A stretch of DNA of 64,000 nt. Source: JACRAR01 sp041674385. Lineage in GTDB: Bacteria > Pseudomonadota > Gammaproteobacteria > Burkholderiales > Rhodocyclaceae. Under the pieces are notes generated by a model. That model was not told the DNA's origin, searched no databases, and worked only from the letters and a program-made list of their open reading frames with translations. The translations under genes were made by a program, and so were the position numbers. Location: contig JBAYVU010000012.1 of assembly GCA_041674385.1 (NCBI GenBank), positions 14,280 to 78,279 on the forward strand, read 5' to 3'. Each line of letters opens with the position of its first letter. The stretch's first letter is position 1. Shown in pieces: positions 1-6,626 of the stretch.

Positions 1-27
1 CAGCAGCCATACAAACGAGGAAGCATC

Positions 28-423
28 ATGCGTCACGGTAACGGCTTGCGAAAGCTAAATCGCACTTCAGCACATCGCCTGGCGATGTTGCGCAACATGA
101 CCAACTCGTTGTTGCGTCATGAAACCATCCAGACCACTTTGCCCAAGGCCAAGGAACTGCGCCGGGTCGTGGAACCCATGATCACCCTGGGCAAGAAACC
201 CAGCTTGGCCAACCGCCGCCTGGCGTTTGACCGTTTGCGCGATCGCGAGATGGTGGTCAAGCTGTTCGCCGAAATCGGCCCGCGCTACGTCCAGCGCAAC
301 GGCGGTTATCTGCGCATCCTCAAGATGGGCTTCCGCATCGGCGACAATGCGCCGATGGCGCTGGTCCAACTGCTCGACCAGCCGGAACGGACCGAAGAAG
401 CCGCACCTGTTGCGGCTGAGTAA
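28..423 (+). CDS. rplQ: 50S ribosomal protein L17
   Basis: Large-subunit ribosomal protein L17, 131 aa, the usual length for the family. The N-terminus MRHGNGLRKLNR and the following RLAMLRNMTNSLLRHE stretch are the family hallmark. The C-terminal tail after about residue 118 is a variable acidic/alanine extension. A GAGGAAG ribosome binding site lies just upstream of the ATG. In proteobacteria rplQ closes the alpha operon behind rpoA, and the upstream edge of the window fits that. A strong intrinsic terminator follows 17 bases after the stop, consistent with an operon end. Confidence 0.98.
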   Translation: MRHGNGLRKLNRTSAHRLAMLRNMTNSLLRHETIQTTLPKAKELRRVVEPMITLGKKPSLANRRLAFDRLRDREMVVKLFAEIGPRYVQRNGGYLRILKMGFRIGDNAPMALVQLLDQPERTEEAAPVAAE

Positions 424-439
424 TCGGTCTAGGCGAACA

Positions 440-474
440 AAAGGCCAGGGACTTCCCTGGCCTTTGTTGTTTTT
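440..474 (+). terminator. Intrinsic terminator after rplQ
   Basis: An 11-bp perfect stem (AAAGGCCAGGG, 440-450, pairing with 455-465) with a 4-base loop is followed by GTTGTTTTT. It lies between the convergent rplQ and dsbB genes and ends the ribosomal operon. The A-rich left side may let it act weakly in the other direction as well. Confidence 0.9.
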
Positions 475-486
475 GGAGTGGCAAGA

Positions 487-990
487 TCATCTACGCCGCA
501 ACAGGATTCGCAAAGCGAGCACAGTCAGCCCGCTGAACAGCACCAGCGACCATTCCGCGAGGGATAAGCCGACGAACTTGAAGGCCGGATCGGAGCATAG
601 TCCGCTGGCATAGAAAAGCTGCGGTACTTTTTCGCCCGCCCAGTCCACCAGCAGTTCCCACCAGGCCGCCTGACCGCTGCACTGGGTGTCGTGAATGAAG
701 CGCTGCAGCGCAGTCTGGTAGCCGGCGACAAACATGCCGGTCGCGGTGCAGGCAAGCATCAATATGGACGCCACAATCCGGCCCACCCGCTGCTTGCTGA
801 GCAGCCATCCCAAGGCAGCCGAACAGAACAGCAATAAGGCCAGCATGCGCTGCAGGATACACAGCGGGCAGGCGGCGATGTGTAAAGTCTGCTGGAGCAG
901 GACGCCGCCACCCACCATGCAGGCGGCTATGGCCAGCGCGGCAATGAAGGGGAAGTTGGGGGACAGGAACAAGGTTTTTGGTCTGAGCAT
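487..990 (-). CDS. dsbB: Disulfide bond formation protein DsbB
   Basis: Inner-membrane quinone reductase that reoxidises periplasmic DsbA. The 167-aa protein has the expected four hydrophobic segments. It carries both redox pairs: Cys41-Pro-Leu-Cys44 in the first periplasmic loop and Cys104/Cys132 in the second. The ILQR motif right after the first pair is typical. It is convergent with rplQ. No dsbA of the classic periplasmic type is adjacent; the DsbA-like protein at 19.5 kb is a cytoplasmic FrnE type. Confidence 0.95.
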   Translation of the reverse strand: MLRPKTLFLSPNFPFIAALAIAACMVGGGVLLQQTLHIAACPLCILQRMLALLLFCSAALGWLLSKQRVGRIVASILMLACTATGMFVAGYQTALQRFIHDTQCSGQAAWWELLVDWAGEKVPQLFYASGLCSDPAFKFVGLSLAEWSLVLFSGLTVLALRILLRRR

Positions 991-1024
991 GGTAATCGCG
1001 AATCAATAAAGCCGTCATTGCACC

Positions 1025-1381
1025 CTATGCGGCCGCCAGGAGGCTTTCGTATGGGATGTGCAATCCATCATGTAACCGTTTCACCATCTGCAAACTCAAC
1101 CGACGCTTGCGATTCAGCACTTCAGAGACTCGGCCGCTCGAGCCAATATAGAGTTCAAGATCTTTTGGGGTAAGCCCTTGTTGTTCCATCCTGAACTTAA
1201 TGGCCTCGACCGGATCCGCAGGACCTGTCGGGAAATGCTTGTATTCATAGGCCTCAATGAGCGTTACAAGAATCTCCATCTCGTCCGCTTCTGGCGTTCC
1301 CTCCGGCGCTTGGAACACCAGTTCCAGCCGCTTGAATGCAGCGCGCAAATCATCATCGTTTCGGATCGGCTTAATATTCAT
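1025..1381 (-). CDS. higA: HigA-family antitoxin with HTH domain
   Basis: Predicted antitoxin of a HigBA-type toxin-antitoxin pair, 118 aa from MNIKPIRNDDD. The C-terminal half is a Cro/XRE helix-turn-helix (GLTPKDLELYIGSSGRVSEVL) followed by NRKRRLSLQMVKRLHDGL, typical of HigA antitoxins that bind their own operator. The N-terminal EILVTLIEAYEYKHFP segment matches the COG5499-type antitoxin. Its start overlaps the 3' end of higB by 11 bases, so the two are translationally coupled. The longer in-frame start at 1426 lies within higB and is less likely. Confidence 0.9.
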   Translation of the reverse strand: MNIKPIRNDDDLRAAFKRLELVFQAPEGTPEADEMEILVTLIEAYEYKHFPTGPADPVEAIKFRMEQQGLTPKDLELYIGSSGRVSEVLNRKRRLSLQMVKRLHDGLHIPYESLLAAA

Positions 1382-1685
1382 TAACACTCTCCACATCGAT
1401 TTGGTCATATCGCGCATGGGTTCCAATAAACTTTACCCAAGCAATCCCTGCCCGATATTGCATCTCCACAACCAATCGGTACTTGTTCCCTGCAATGTTG
1501 AACACCACCCGATTGTTGCCACAGATACTTGCACTTCTGTAGCGATCCTTTATGTTCTGTGGAGTCTTCCAGTTTGCCTTGATTGCTTCGTCATACCAGC
1601 TTTGCAAGGCACCTTTCGCATCAGCGCAGTCCGGCCGACTCCAAAACTTCACTAACGTACTCTTGGCTATTACCCGCACATGCAT
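1371..1685 (-). CDS. higB: HigB-family mRNA interferase toxin
   Basis: RelE/HigB-type ribosome-dependent mRNA interferase, 104 aa. Family features include an N-terminal beta strand (MHVRVIAKSTLVKFW), a DAKGALQSWYDEAIKANWKTPQNIKDRYRSA-type helical region, and the core VVFNIAGNKYRLVVEMQY followed by VKFIGTHARYDQID. The toxin gene comes first and the antitoxin second, the usual order for higBA. A good sigma70-like promoter and a small palindrome lie directly upstream. The function is inferred from family membership; activity is not shown. Confidence 0.92.
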   Translation of the reverse strand: MHVRVIAKSTLVKFWSRPDCADAKGALQSWYDEAIKANWKTPQNIKDRYRSASICGNNRVVFNIAGNKYRLVVEMQYRAGIAWVKFIGTHARYDQIDVESVNEY

Positions 1686-1687
1686 TG

Positions 1688-1731
1688 CTCCCGTTTTGGG
1701 AGAATTTTAAGCTTATTTAGCCAAACGTCAA
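1688..1731 (-). promoter_or_regulatory. higBA promoter with palindrome at the ribosome binding site
   Basis: On the minus strand TTGACG (1726-1731) and TAAAAT (1704-1709) are separated by 16 bases, a near-consensus sigma70 promoter. Between the -10 box and the higB ATG (1685) lies CTCCC-AAAAC-GGGAG (1688-1702), a 5-bp inverted repeat. Its right arm GGGAG is also the only Shine-Dalgarno-like sequence, although it sits very close to the ATG. It could be the HigA operator, an RNA hairpin over the start, or both. Confidence 0.65.
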
Positions 1732-1768
1732 GAACATAAAGGAAGAGCTGTCTTTCAGCTGTCGCCGT

Positions 1769-1803
1769 GTCTCGTCCCAGCGGGCGGGTTCTTTCTTGTC
1801 GCG
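1769..1803 (+). repeat. Partial copy of the 200-bp structured repeat
   Basis: About 35 bases match the first part of the full repeats at 2517-2717 and 4050-4249, with several substitutions (for example GGCGGGTTCTTTCTTGTCGCG). The match stops abruptly after TTGTCGCG, in the loop of the hairpin in the full copy. It lies in the same orientation as the 2517-2717 copy, so the mazEF locus sits between a truncated and a full direct copy. Confidence 0.75.
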
Positions 1804-1818
1804 ACCGTATGACAGGTT

Positions 1819-2172
1819 TCAACGTATCTCCGAATCAATCGCCGCTTGCAGCTTGGCAAGAGCTTCCTCGATGACCACAGGCGGAACGGCTTCAATCCTT
1901 TTCGCCGCCCGCGCTTCCAGATCGATCATTCGGCACTGGCTGACGACGACGGCGCCTTGGGTTTTTGTTCCAGTTCCCATCAACGTCACCGTCCAGCCCC
2001 TGATCCGATCCAGATTGCCGCCCTGCGTAATGGCCGCCACCAGCGCCTGGCCGCCGCTATTGAATTCCGTATTCGACAACACCAGTACCGGCCGTCTGCC
2101 CTGGATTTCACTGCCCAGCGTGGGATCGAGCGTCACCTGCACAATGTCGCCCTGCTTGAATTTCTGCCTCAC
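1819..2172 (-). CDS. mazF: MazF/PemK-family endoribonuclease toxin
   Basis: Sequence-specific mRNA interferase of the MazF (PemK, ChpB) family, 117 aa. It has the family N-terminus FKQGDIVQVTLDPTLGSEIQGRRPVLVLSN, with the conserved GDIV, PTxGSEIxGxRPVLVLS and later GAVVVSQCRMIDLEARAAKRIE motifs. The start is a GTG whose GTGA overlaps the TGA stop of the upstream antitoxin gene, so translation is coupled. A longer start at 2247 would read through the antitoxin gene and is rejected. The locus is flanked by copies of a structured repeat, suggesting a mobile or recombinationally delivered module. Confidence 0.93.
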   Translation of the reverse strand: MRQKFKQGDIVQVTLDPTLGSEIQGRRPVLVLSNTEFNSGGQALVAAITQGGNLDRIRGWTVTLMGTGTKTQGAVVVSQCRMIDLEARAAKRIEAVPPVVIEEALAKLQAAIDSEIR

Positions 2173-2423
2173 AGGACCTCGGTGCCGACCATCGGCACAC
2201 CTTCCCAAGCCACGATGTCTTCCGGCATGGGCGCGCGTGGATTGCATTGGGCATTCAGTTCCGCCGCGGTATAGCGCTTGCGCATCTTCGGCGTCACCAC
2301 CAAGCGGCCGTCCTCAACCTCAATCTCGATGGTCTGGCCAACCTCGAACTTAAGCGAGCGCAACAACGCGGCCGGCAGGATGATGCCGGCACTGTTGCCA
2401 AGTTTGCGGATTGAGGTTTCCAT
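2169..2423 (-). CDS. mazE: MazE/AbrB-family antitoxin
   Basis: Antitoxin of the mazEF pair, 84 aa from METSIRKLGNSAGIILP. The N-terminal half is an AbrB/SpoVT swapped-hairpin DNA-binding fold (RKLGNSAGIILPAALLRSLKFEVGQTIEIEVEDGRLVVTP). The acidic tail (PEDIVAWEGVPMVGTEVL) would wrap the toxin. An AGGAGCAGGGC stretch upstream supplies the ribosome binding site for the ATG at 2423. It overlaps mazF by 4 bases. A pair of inverted repeats upstream is a likely autoregulatory operator. Confidence 0.93.
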   Translation of the reverse strand: METSIRKLGNSAGIILPAALLRSLKFEVGQTIEIEVEDGRLVVTPKMRKRYTAAELNAQCNPRAPMPEDIVAWEGVPMVGTEVL

Positions 2424-2444
2424 GCCCTGCTCCTCGATGTTTAA

Positions 2445-2490
2445 CAATGTAATACTGGGCCATAATTACATTGAAGTCAAACATTGTTTG
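2445..2490 (-). promoter_or_regulatory. Candidate mazEF operator (two palindromes)
   Basis: Two inverted repeats stand directly upstream of mazE. The first is CAATGTAAT (2445-2453) and ATTACATTG (2465-2473), 9-bp perfect arms with an 11-bp spacer. The second is CAAAC-ATT-GTTTG (2478-2490). Both contain CAxxxTG-like half sites, and MazE-type antitoxins usually repress their own promoter through palindromes here. The regulatory role is inferred from position only. Confidence 0.6.
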
Positions 2491-2516
2491 ACGGCGGTAA
2501 CGATGGTGCAATTGAT

Positions 2517-2717
2517 GCCGGGTCTCGCCCCGGCGGGCGAGTTCCTTTCTTGTCGCGCAAGAAAGGAACCAAAGAAACGCTCCCCGCTGCCCCGGCCTGC
2601 GGCTTCCCTCGCTCCAGACCGCCAGCCCGGCCGGACTCGCAAACTCGCCTACGGCTCAAACAGCGAGTCCGGACTACCCCGGTCTGGCGGTCTTCCGTTC
2701 GGCGGGTCAGAGGGGAA
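2517..2717 (+). repeat. Structured repeat, full copy A
   Basis: About 201 bp, nearly identical to 4050-4249 in the opposite orientation. It contains nested inverted repeats: GTTCCTTTCTTG (2541-2552) with CAAGAAAGGAAC (2558-2569), a 12-bp perfect stem with a 5-base loop; CCGGACTCGC with GCGAGTCCGG; and AGACCGCCAG with CTGGCGGTCT. The whole unit could fold as a branched RNA or DNA structure. Similar GC-rich repeats that generate spurious Arg/Pro-rich ORFs occur in many beta- and gammaproteobacterial genomes. The resemblance is from memory. Confidence 0.9.
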
Positions 2718-2871
2718 GGAAAACCATGCGCTCCGATACGATCTCGATTCCGTTATCCGGCATAGATCGAGGTACGAATTGCCGGTTTCGACCCATAGCG
2801 GAAGTTTGGCTTTGCCAATAGCGAACTGGCAAATTCAAGAAAGCGAACGCTCAACTTCTCGGGCTTTAAGA

Positions 2872-3318
2872 TCATCGGCGGCGAGGATTCAGAAGGTCCG
2901 CAACCTGTAATGCATCAATACGTTCGGTATATAGCGCTACAAGCTCTGCTTGACCGAACTGTCTCACAAGTTCCCGCTGTCGAACAGGGTAACTCCCAAT
3001 ATGAATGCGGTAGCTGCGCTTGCCGTTGACCAGGTCCTCCACCCGATATACGCCCCAGACTCTGGGGTCTATATTCATGCCGTTCGAATTAACTGTGGAG
3101 GCATCCATCGACTTGGCGAGTAATGCCTTGAGCTTGGCATTGCGAGCCCAATGCATACCAAGCATTATGATCACGGAGACCACAAACAGAATTGCAAAGA
3201 TAAGCATTCGTAATACTCCGCCGAGAACTGCAAAGCCAAGTACCGCGCCAAAAGCACCGCCGCCTCCCATGTGCAGGTAGGAGCCGCGTCCAACGCGAAC
3301 ACTAACGCTTAATCTCAT
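2872..3318 (-). CDS. Small glycine-rich membrane protein, unknown function
   Basis: I do not recognise this 148-aa protein. The N-terminus is basic and glycine-rich (GRGSYLHMGGGGAFGAVLGFAVLGG). One strong hydrophobic segment follows, around residues 36-56 (VLRMLIFAILFVVSVIIMLG). The C-terminal half is soluble and charged (VYRVEDLVNGKRSYRIHIGSYPVRQRELVRQFG), resembling a small cytoplasmic domain anchored by one helix. Together with the downstream GIY-YIG-like gene it lies between two inverted copies of a 200-bp repeat. GC content is lower than in neighbouring housekeeping genes, which suggests acquired DNA. It may or may not be co-transcribed with the gene at 3340-3825, 21 bases upstream. Confidence 0.6.
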   Translation of the reverse strand: MRLSVSVRVGRGSYLHMGGGGAFGAVLGFAVLGGVLRMLIFAILFVVSVIIMLGMHWARNAKLKALLAKSMDASTVNSNGMNIDPRVWGVYRVEDLVNGKRSYRIHIGSYPVRQRELVRQFGQAELVALYTERIDALQVADLLNPRRR

Positions 3319-3339
3319 CCTGGTGTCCTGAACCGTAAA

Positions 3340-3825
3340 TTAGTTAAGGAAAGTCGTCAGCATTTCGTGTTCAGGGTACGGATCGTTGCCCGTGGCGTTC
3401 AGCATTGGCTGAAGATACGTGCGCAACACGTTCTCCACCTTTGTCGCCACATCTTTCGTCTGGACCCCGATCAATACCAGTCTCAATGACAAGCCCAACT
3501 GAATGGCGTCGCAGTAGTCGGTAGTCTTGCAGATAGACATGATGCGTTTGGGCAAGGTGCCAAACCACCCATCAGCGCGCGGATCGAAATGGGATGGAAT
3601 GCGTTCGACGAAGCTGCGACTTGAAGCCTTCCCGACGTACCAAGGTACGTCTTGATCGTCGTAGAAAACGTATACCCCGTTTGGACAGTCAGTAATCGAG
3701 CATAACTCTCCAATTTCTACAGACCCAACCGATTTCTTGGTACAGCGCTGAAGCCGGGAAGCAAATTCTGCCAATGTATCGGTACAGTGTTCCTGAATCG
3801 AAACGTAGAAGGAAGGGCAGGTCAT
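3340..3825 (-). CDS. GIY-YIG nuclease-like protein
   Basis: A 161-aa protein from MTCPSFYVSI, with a GGAG ribosome binding site 8-9 bases upstream. The longer frame to 3891 lacks one. Residues 50-76 carry a GIY-YIG-like core: GVY at 50-52 and YVG at 63-65, with the intervening FYDDQDVPW turn, then GKASSRSFVERI providing the expected Arg. The rest (DYCDAIQLGLSLRLVLIGVQTKDVATKVENVLRTYLQPMLN) fits the helical part of the fold, with a candidate Glu in KVENVL. Such standalone proteins are often cassette or phage-defence associated, but the role here is unknown. No partner methyltransferase or homing element is visible. Confidence 0.65.
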   Translation of the reverse strand: MTCPSFYVSIQEHCTDTLAEFASRLQRCTKKSVGSVEIGELCSITDCPNGVYVFYDDQDVPWYVGKASSRSFVERIPSHFDPRADGWFGTLPKRIMSICKTTDYCDAIQLGLSLRLVLIGVQTKDVATKVENVLRTYLQPMLNATGNDPYPEHEMLTTFLN

Positions 3826-4256
3826 AGTTCGTGCTCCTTGATGGTTGTGTAGGCCCTTCCTATGATAGGGGCCGAACCCGAGTACCGCCATCGTTATAAT
3901 TAAAATTTAGAAGTCCCATCCGGACGGCCAGACCACCAACAAACGCTTCGAAGTAATTCTTGGAGCGGGGCTTGTAGCCTCCACTTCTGGCCGGTTGGCG
4001 ACTGGACTGACTACCAGCGGATAAGACCGCGTCTGGCCGATAGCACCCATTCCCCTCTACCCCGCCGAACGGAAGACCGCCAGACCGGGGCAGTCCGGAC
4101 TCGCTGTTTGAGCGCAGCGAGTTTGCGAGTCCGGCCGGGCTGGCGGTCTGGAGGGAGGGGAGCCGCAGGCCGGGGCAGCGGGGAGCGCTTCTTTGGTTCC
4201 TTTCTTGTCGCAACAAGAAAGGAACTCGCCCGCCGGGGCGAGACCCGGCAACAACC
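3826..4256. other. Non-coding stretch containing repeat copy B
   Basis: This stretch lies between the GIY-YIG-like gene and the end of gltL. It includes repeat copy B (4050-4249). The remaining 3826-4049 has no convincing gene or RNA; the minus-strand frames through it are made of repeat sequence and gltL antisense. Confidence 0.7.
4050..4249 (-). repeat. Structured repeat, full copy B (inverted relative to A)
   Basis: About 200 bp, near-identical to the reverse complement of 2517-2717, with a few base differences such as a changed hairpin loop (TTGCGA in place of TCGCG). It brackets, with copy A, the membrane-protein and GIY-YIG-like genes. It ends 7 bases from the gltL stop, so it could also act as a structured 3' end for the glt operon. 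Confidence 0.9.
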
Positions 4257-4985
4257 TCAGTGGTGAAGAATCTTAGATAAAAACAACTGCACCCGCTCCG
4301 ACCGCGGCATGCCGAAAAAGTCATCCTTGCTGGCATCCTCGATGATACGGCCATGATCCATGAAGATGACGCGATTCGCCACCTTGCGCGCGAAGCCCAT
4401 TTCATGCGTCACCACCATCATGGTCATGCCCTCCTTGGCCAGTTCCACCATCACGTCGAGTACTTCGTTGATCATTTCCGGATCGAGAGCCGAAGTCGGC
4501 TCATCGAACAGCATGCAGACGGGATCCATGCACAGGGCGCGGGCGATCGCGACGCGCTGCTGCTGGCCGCCGGAAAGTTGGCCGGGAAACTTATCGGCTT
4601 GGGATTTGAGACCGACCCGGTCGAGCAGCTTCATCCCCTTCTCCATGGCTTCGTCGGGACTGCGGCCCAGCACTTTGATCTGGGCGACAGTCAGGTTGGC
4701 GATGATGCTCATATGCGGGAACAGCTCAAAATTTTGGAACACCATGCCGACGCGTGCTCGCAACTTGGGAAGGTTGGTGTGCGGGTCGCCCACGGAAACG
4801 CCGTTGAGCCATATCTCGCCCTGCTGGAAAGCTTCGAGCCCATTGACGCACTTGATGAGGGTCGACTTGCCCGATCCGGAAGGTCCGCAAACGACAATCA
4901 CTTCGCCCTTCTGCACTTCGGTGGAACAATCGGTCAACACCTGGAAGCTGCCGTAGCGCTTGCTGACGTGCCTGATCGAAATCAT
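4257..4985 (-). CDS. gltL: Glutamate/aspartate-type ABC transporter, ATP-binding protein
   Basis: ATPase of a polar amino-acid uptake system, 242 aa starting MISIRHVSKRYGSFQVL. It shows Walker A GPSGSGKST, the ABC signature LSGGQQQRV, Walker B CMLFDEPTSALDP and the switch His in VVTHEMGFA. The ATG overlaps the stop of gltK by 4 bases (ATGA). Longer minus-strand starts run through gltK out of frame and are shadows. Substrate preference (glutamate/aspartate) is inferred from the similarity of the whole operon to gltIJKL. Confidence 0.93.
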   Translation of the reverse strand: MISIRHVSKRYGSFQVLTDCSTEVQKGEVIVVCGPSGSGKSTLIKCVNGLEAFQQGEIWLNGVSVGDPHTNLPKLRARVGMVFQNFELFPHMSIIANLTVAQIKVLGRSPDEAMEKGMKLLDRVGLKSQADKFPGQLSGGQQQRVAIARALCMDPVCMLFDEPTSALDPEMINEVLDVMVELAKEGMTMMVVTHEMGFARKVANRVIFMDHGRIIEDASKDDFFGMPRSERVQLFLSKILHH

Positions 4986-5659
4986 GCGCGCACTCCTTTC
5001 TGGAAACGCCTGACCAACAACGATGCGGCATAGCAGATAACGAAGTAAACCGCCCCGGCAAACAGCAACAGCTCGACCAGGCGGCCGTCGCGGTCGCCGA
5101 CCTTGTAGGCGGCGCCGAAAAAGTCGGCCAGGGCGCTGACATACACCAGCGACGTGTCCTGGAACAGAATGATGGCCTGGGTCAGCAGCAATGGCACCAT
5201 GTTGCGGAATGCCTGGGGCAGGATCACCAGGCGCATAGACTGGCCATAGCTCATGCCGAGTGCATAGGCGGCGGCCGCCTGTCCTGCCGGCACGCTCTGA
5301 ATGCCGGCGCGGATGATCTCGGCGTAGTAGGCCGATTCGAACAGGGCAAAGCCGACGATGGCCGAAGACAGCCTGGCATCGGTCCCCGGCGGGAGGCCGA
5401 GCAGGCTTTCCAGGAGCTGCGGCACGATCAGGAAAAACCACAACAGCACCATCACCAGCGGCACCGAGCGGAACAAATTGACATAAGCGGCGGCGAACCA
5501 GCCGAGCGCCTTCCGATTGGACAGACGCAACAGCGCCAGCAGCGTGCCCCATAGTATGCCGATGCCCATCGCGATCAAGGTGATTTCCAGCGATATCCGC
5601 ATGCCCTGCCAAAGGAAGGGCAACGCGCCGGGGATCGAGCTCCAGTCGAAATCGTACAT
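4982..5659 (-). CDS. gltK: Amino-acid ABC transporter permease GltK-like
   Basis: Inner-membrane permease of the His/Glu/Gln/Arg family, 225 aa from MYDFDWSSIPGALPFLWQGM. The EAA-type loop ESAYYAEIIRAGIQSVPAGQAAAAYALGMS couples to the ATPase. The protein has about five hydrophobic segments. It lies 10 bases downstream of gltJ and overlaps gltL. The fifteen codons upstream of the chosen ATG lie in gltJ sequence and are unlikely to be used. Confidence 0.92.
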   Translation of the reverse strand: MYDFDWSSIPGALPFLWQGMRISLEITLIAMGIGILWGTLLALLRLSNRKALGWFAAAYVNLFRSVPLVMVLLWFFLIVPQLLESLLGLPPGTDARLSSAIVGFALFESAYYAEIIRAGIQSVPAGQAAAAYALGMSYGQSMRLVILPQAFRNMVPLLLTQAIILFQDTSLVYVSALADFFGAAYKVGDRDGRLVELLLFAGAVYFVICYAASLLVRRFQKGVRA

Positions 5660-5669
5660 GCCCGCTCCG

Positions 5670-6407
5670 CTATTTCCCAGCGGTATAGCCCGGCACGCGG
5701 GCATGTTCTTCGAGCTTGCGCATCGCCAGCATGACGGCGATATTGATCGTCACATACAGCAGCGTCACCGCGATGAAGGACTCATACGCCTGCGCGGTGT
5801 AATCCACCAGCTGGCGCCCCTGGGCGGCCAGTTCGAGCAGGCCGATGGTCGAACAGACCGCGGAATTCTTGAAGATGTTGAGAAACTCGGAAGTGAGCGG
5901 CGGCACGATCAGGCGGAAGGCCATCGGCACCAGCACATGACGGTAGGTTTGCGGCAGCGTAAATCCCAGAGCCAGGGCGGCGTTCTTCTGGCCGGGCGGC
6001 AACGAGCCGATACCAGCACGCACCTGCTCGCAAACCCGGGCGCCGGTGAAGAAGCCCAGACAGATCCAGGCGGACAGAAATTGCTGCAGCAACGGGTCCA
6101 GCTGCTTGAAAGCCGTTCCCATCTTGACCGGCAACAGTTCGGGCAGGACGAAATACCAGATGAAGAGCTGCACCAGCAGCGGGATGTTGCGGAAGATTTC
6201 GACATAGGCCGCGGCCATGCCGGATAGCCAGCGATTGGGAACGGTGCGCAGCACCCCCATCAGCGAACCCAGCAGCAGCGCCATGAGCCAGGCCGAAAGC
6301 GACAGGGACAGAGTCACCTTCAAGCCGGACAGCAGCCAATCCAGATAGGTCGCTCCGCCGGAGGGAACCGGCGCCAGCAGCACCGCCCAGTGCCAATGGT
6401 AGCTCAT
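5670..6407 (-). CDS. gltJ: Amino-acid ABC transporter permease GltJ-like
   Basis: Second permease subunit, 245 aa from MSYHWHWAVLLAPVPSG. The YLDWLLSGLKVTLSLSLSAWLMALLLGSLMGVLR segment and the loop FTGARVCEQVRAGIGSLPPGQKNAALALGF are typical of GltJ/HisM permeases. It forms a heterodimer with the following permease. A MITE-like insertion lies immediately upstream between this gene and gltI, so it is separated from its binding-protein gene by about 220 bp and may depend on read-through or a promoter within the element. Confidence 0.92.
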   Translation of the reverse strand: MSYHWHWAVLLAPVPSGGATYLDWLLSGLKVTLSLSLSAWLMALLLGSLMGVLRTVPNRWLSGMAAAYVEIFRNIPLLVQLFIWYFVLPELLPVKMGTAFKQLDPLLQQFLSAWICLGFFTGARVCEQVRAGIGSLPPGQKNAALALGFTLPQTYRHVLVPMAFRLIVPPLTSEFLNIFKNSAVCSTIGLLELAAQGRQLVDYTAQAYESFIAVTLLYVTINIAVMLAMRKLEEHARVPGYTAGK

Positions 6408-6426
6408 TGCTCGACGGCCAGGCCCG

Positions 6427-6595
6427 ACGTATGCACACATCTCGTACAGACCGTCGTTCCGGCGGAAGCCGGAACCCAGAAAGGTGCGCCAATACTGGAT
6501 TCCGGCTTCCGCCGGAATGACGGCGCCTGGTATGAGTTTGGTTTCTTACCCATTTGAATATGAACGGGAATGAGACTTGTGCGCATACGCTCGCC
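6427..6595 (-). mobile_element. MITE-like element, copy 1 (inside the glt operon)
   Basis: A roughly 169-bp non-coding unit between gltI and gltJ. Its outer ends are ACGTATGCACAC (6427-6438) and TGTGCGCATACGCT (6578-6591), an imperfect terminal inverted repeat. Inside is a doublet of the hairpin ATTCCGGC-rich sequence in opposite orientations (6451-6479 and 6496-6523). Its reverse complement aligns with the element at 14644-14776, including the linker between the two hairpins. It is bounded by GGCCAGGCCCG (6416-6426) and GGCCAAGCCCG (6596-6606), an 11-bp direct repeat with one mismatch. Confidence 0.7.
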
Positions 6596-6626
6596 GGCCA
6601 AGCCCGGTCTCAATTACGCAGGGAGC

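Larger units (their letters stand above)
2424..2871. other. Non-coding stretch: mazEF operator plus structured repeat
   Basis: The 448 bases between mazE and the next gene hold the mazEF upstream palindromes (2445-2490), then the structured repeat copy at 2517-2717. From 2718 to 2871 nothing recognisable is seen. Open frames through the repeat read as Arg/Pro-rich low-information peptides and are not genes. Confidence 0.75.

Noticed and set aside
2484..2765. Arg/Pro-rich frames in the structured repeat (and 4057-4254)
   Set aside because: They are translations of a non-coding repeat; the two copies are equally open on both strands and no ribosome binding site or conserved protein is evident.
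4986..5612. N-terminal extension of the glt ATPase
   Set aside because: The extension is an out-of-frame reading of gltK; the ATPase begins at MISIRHVSKRYG, overlapping the gltK stop.
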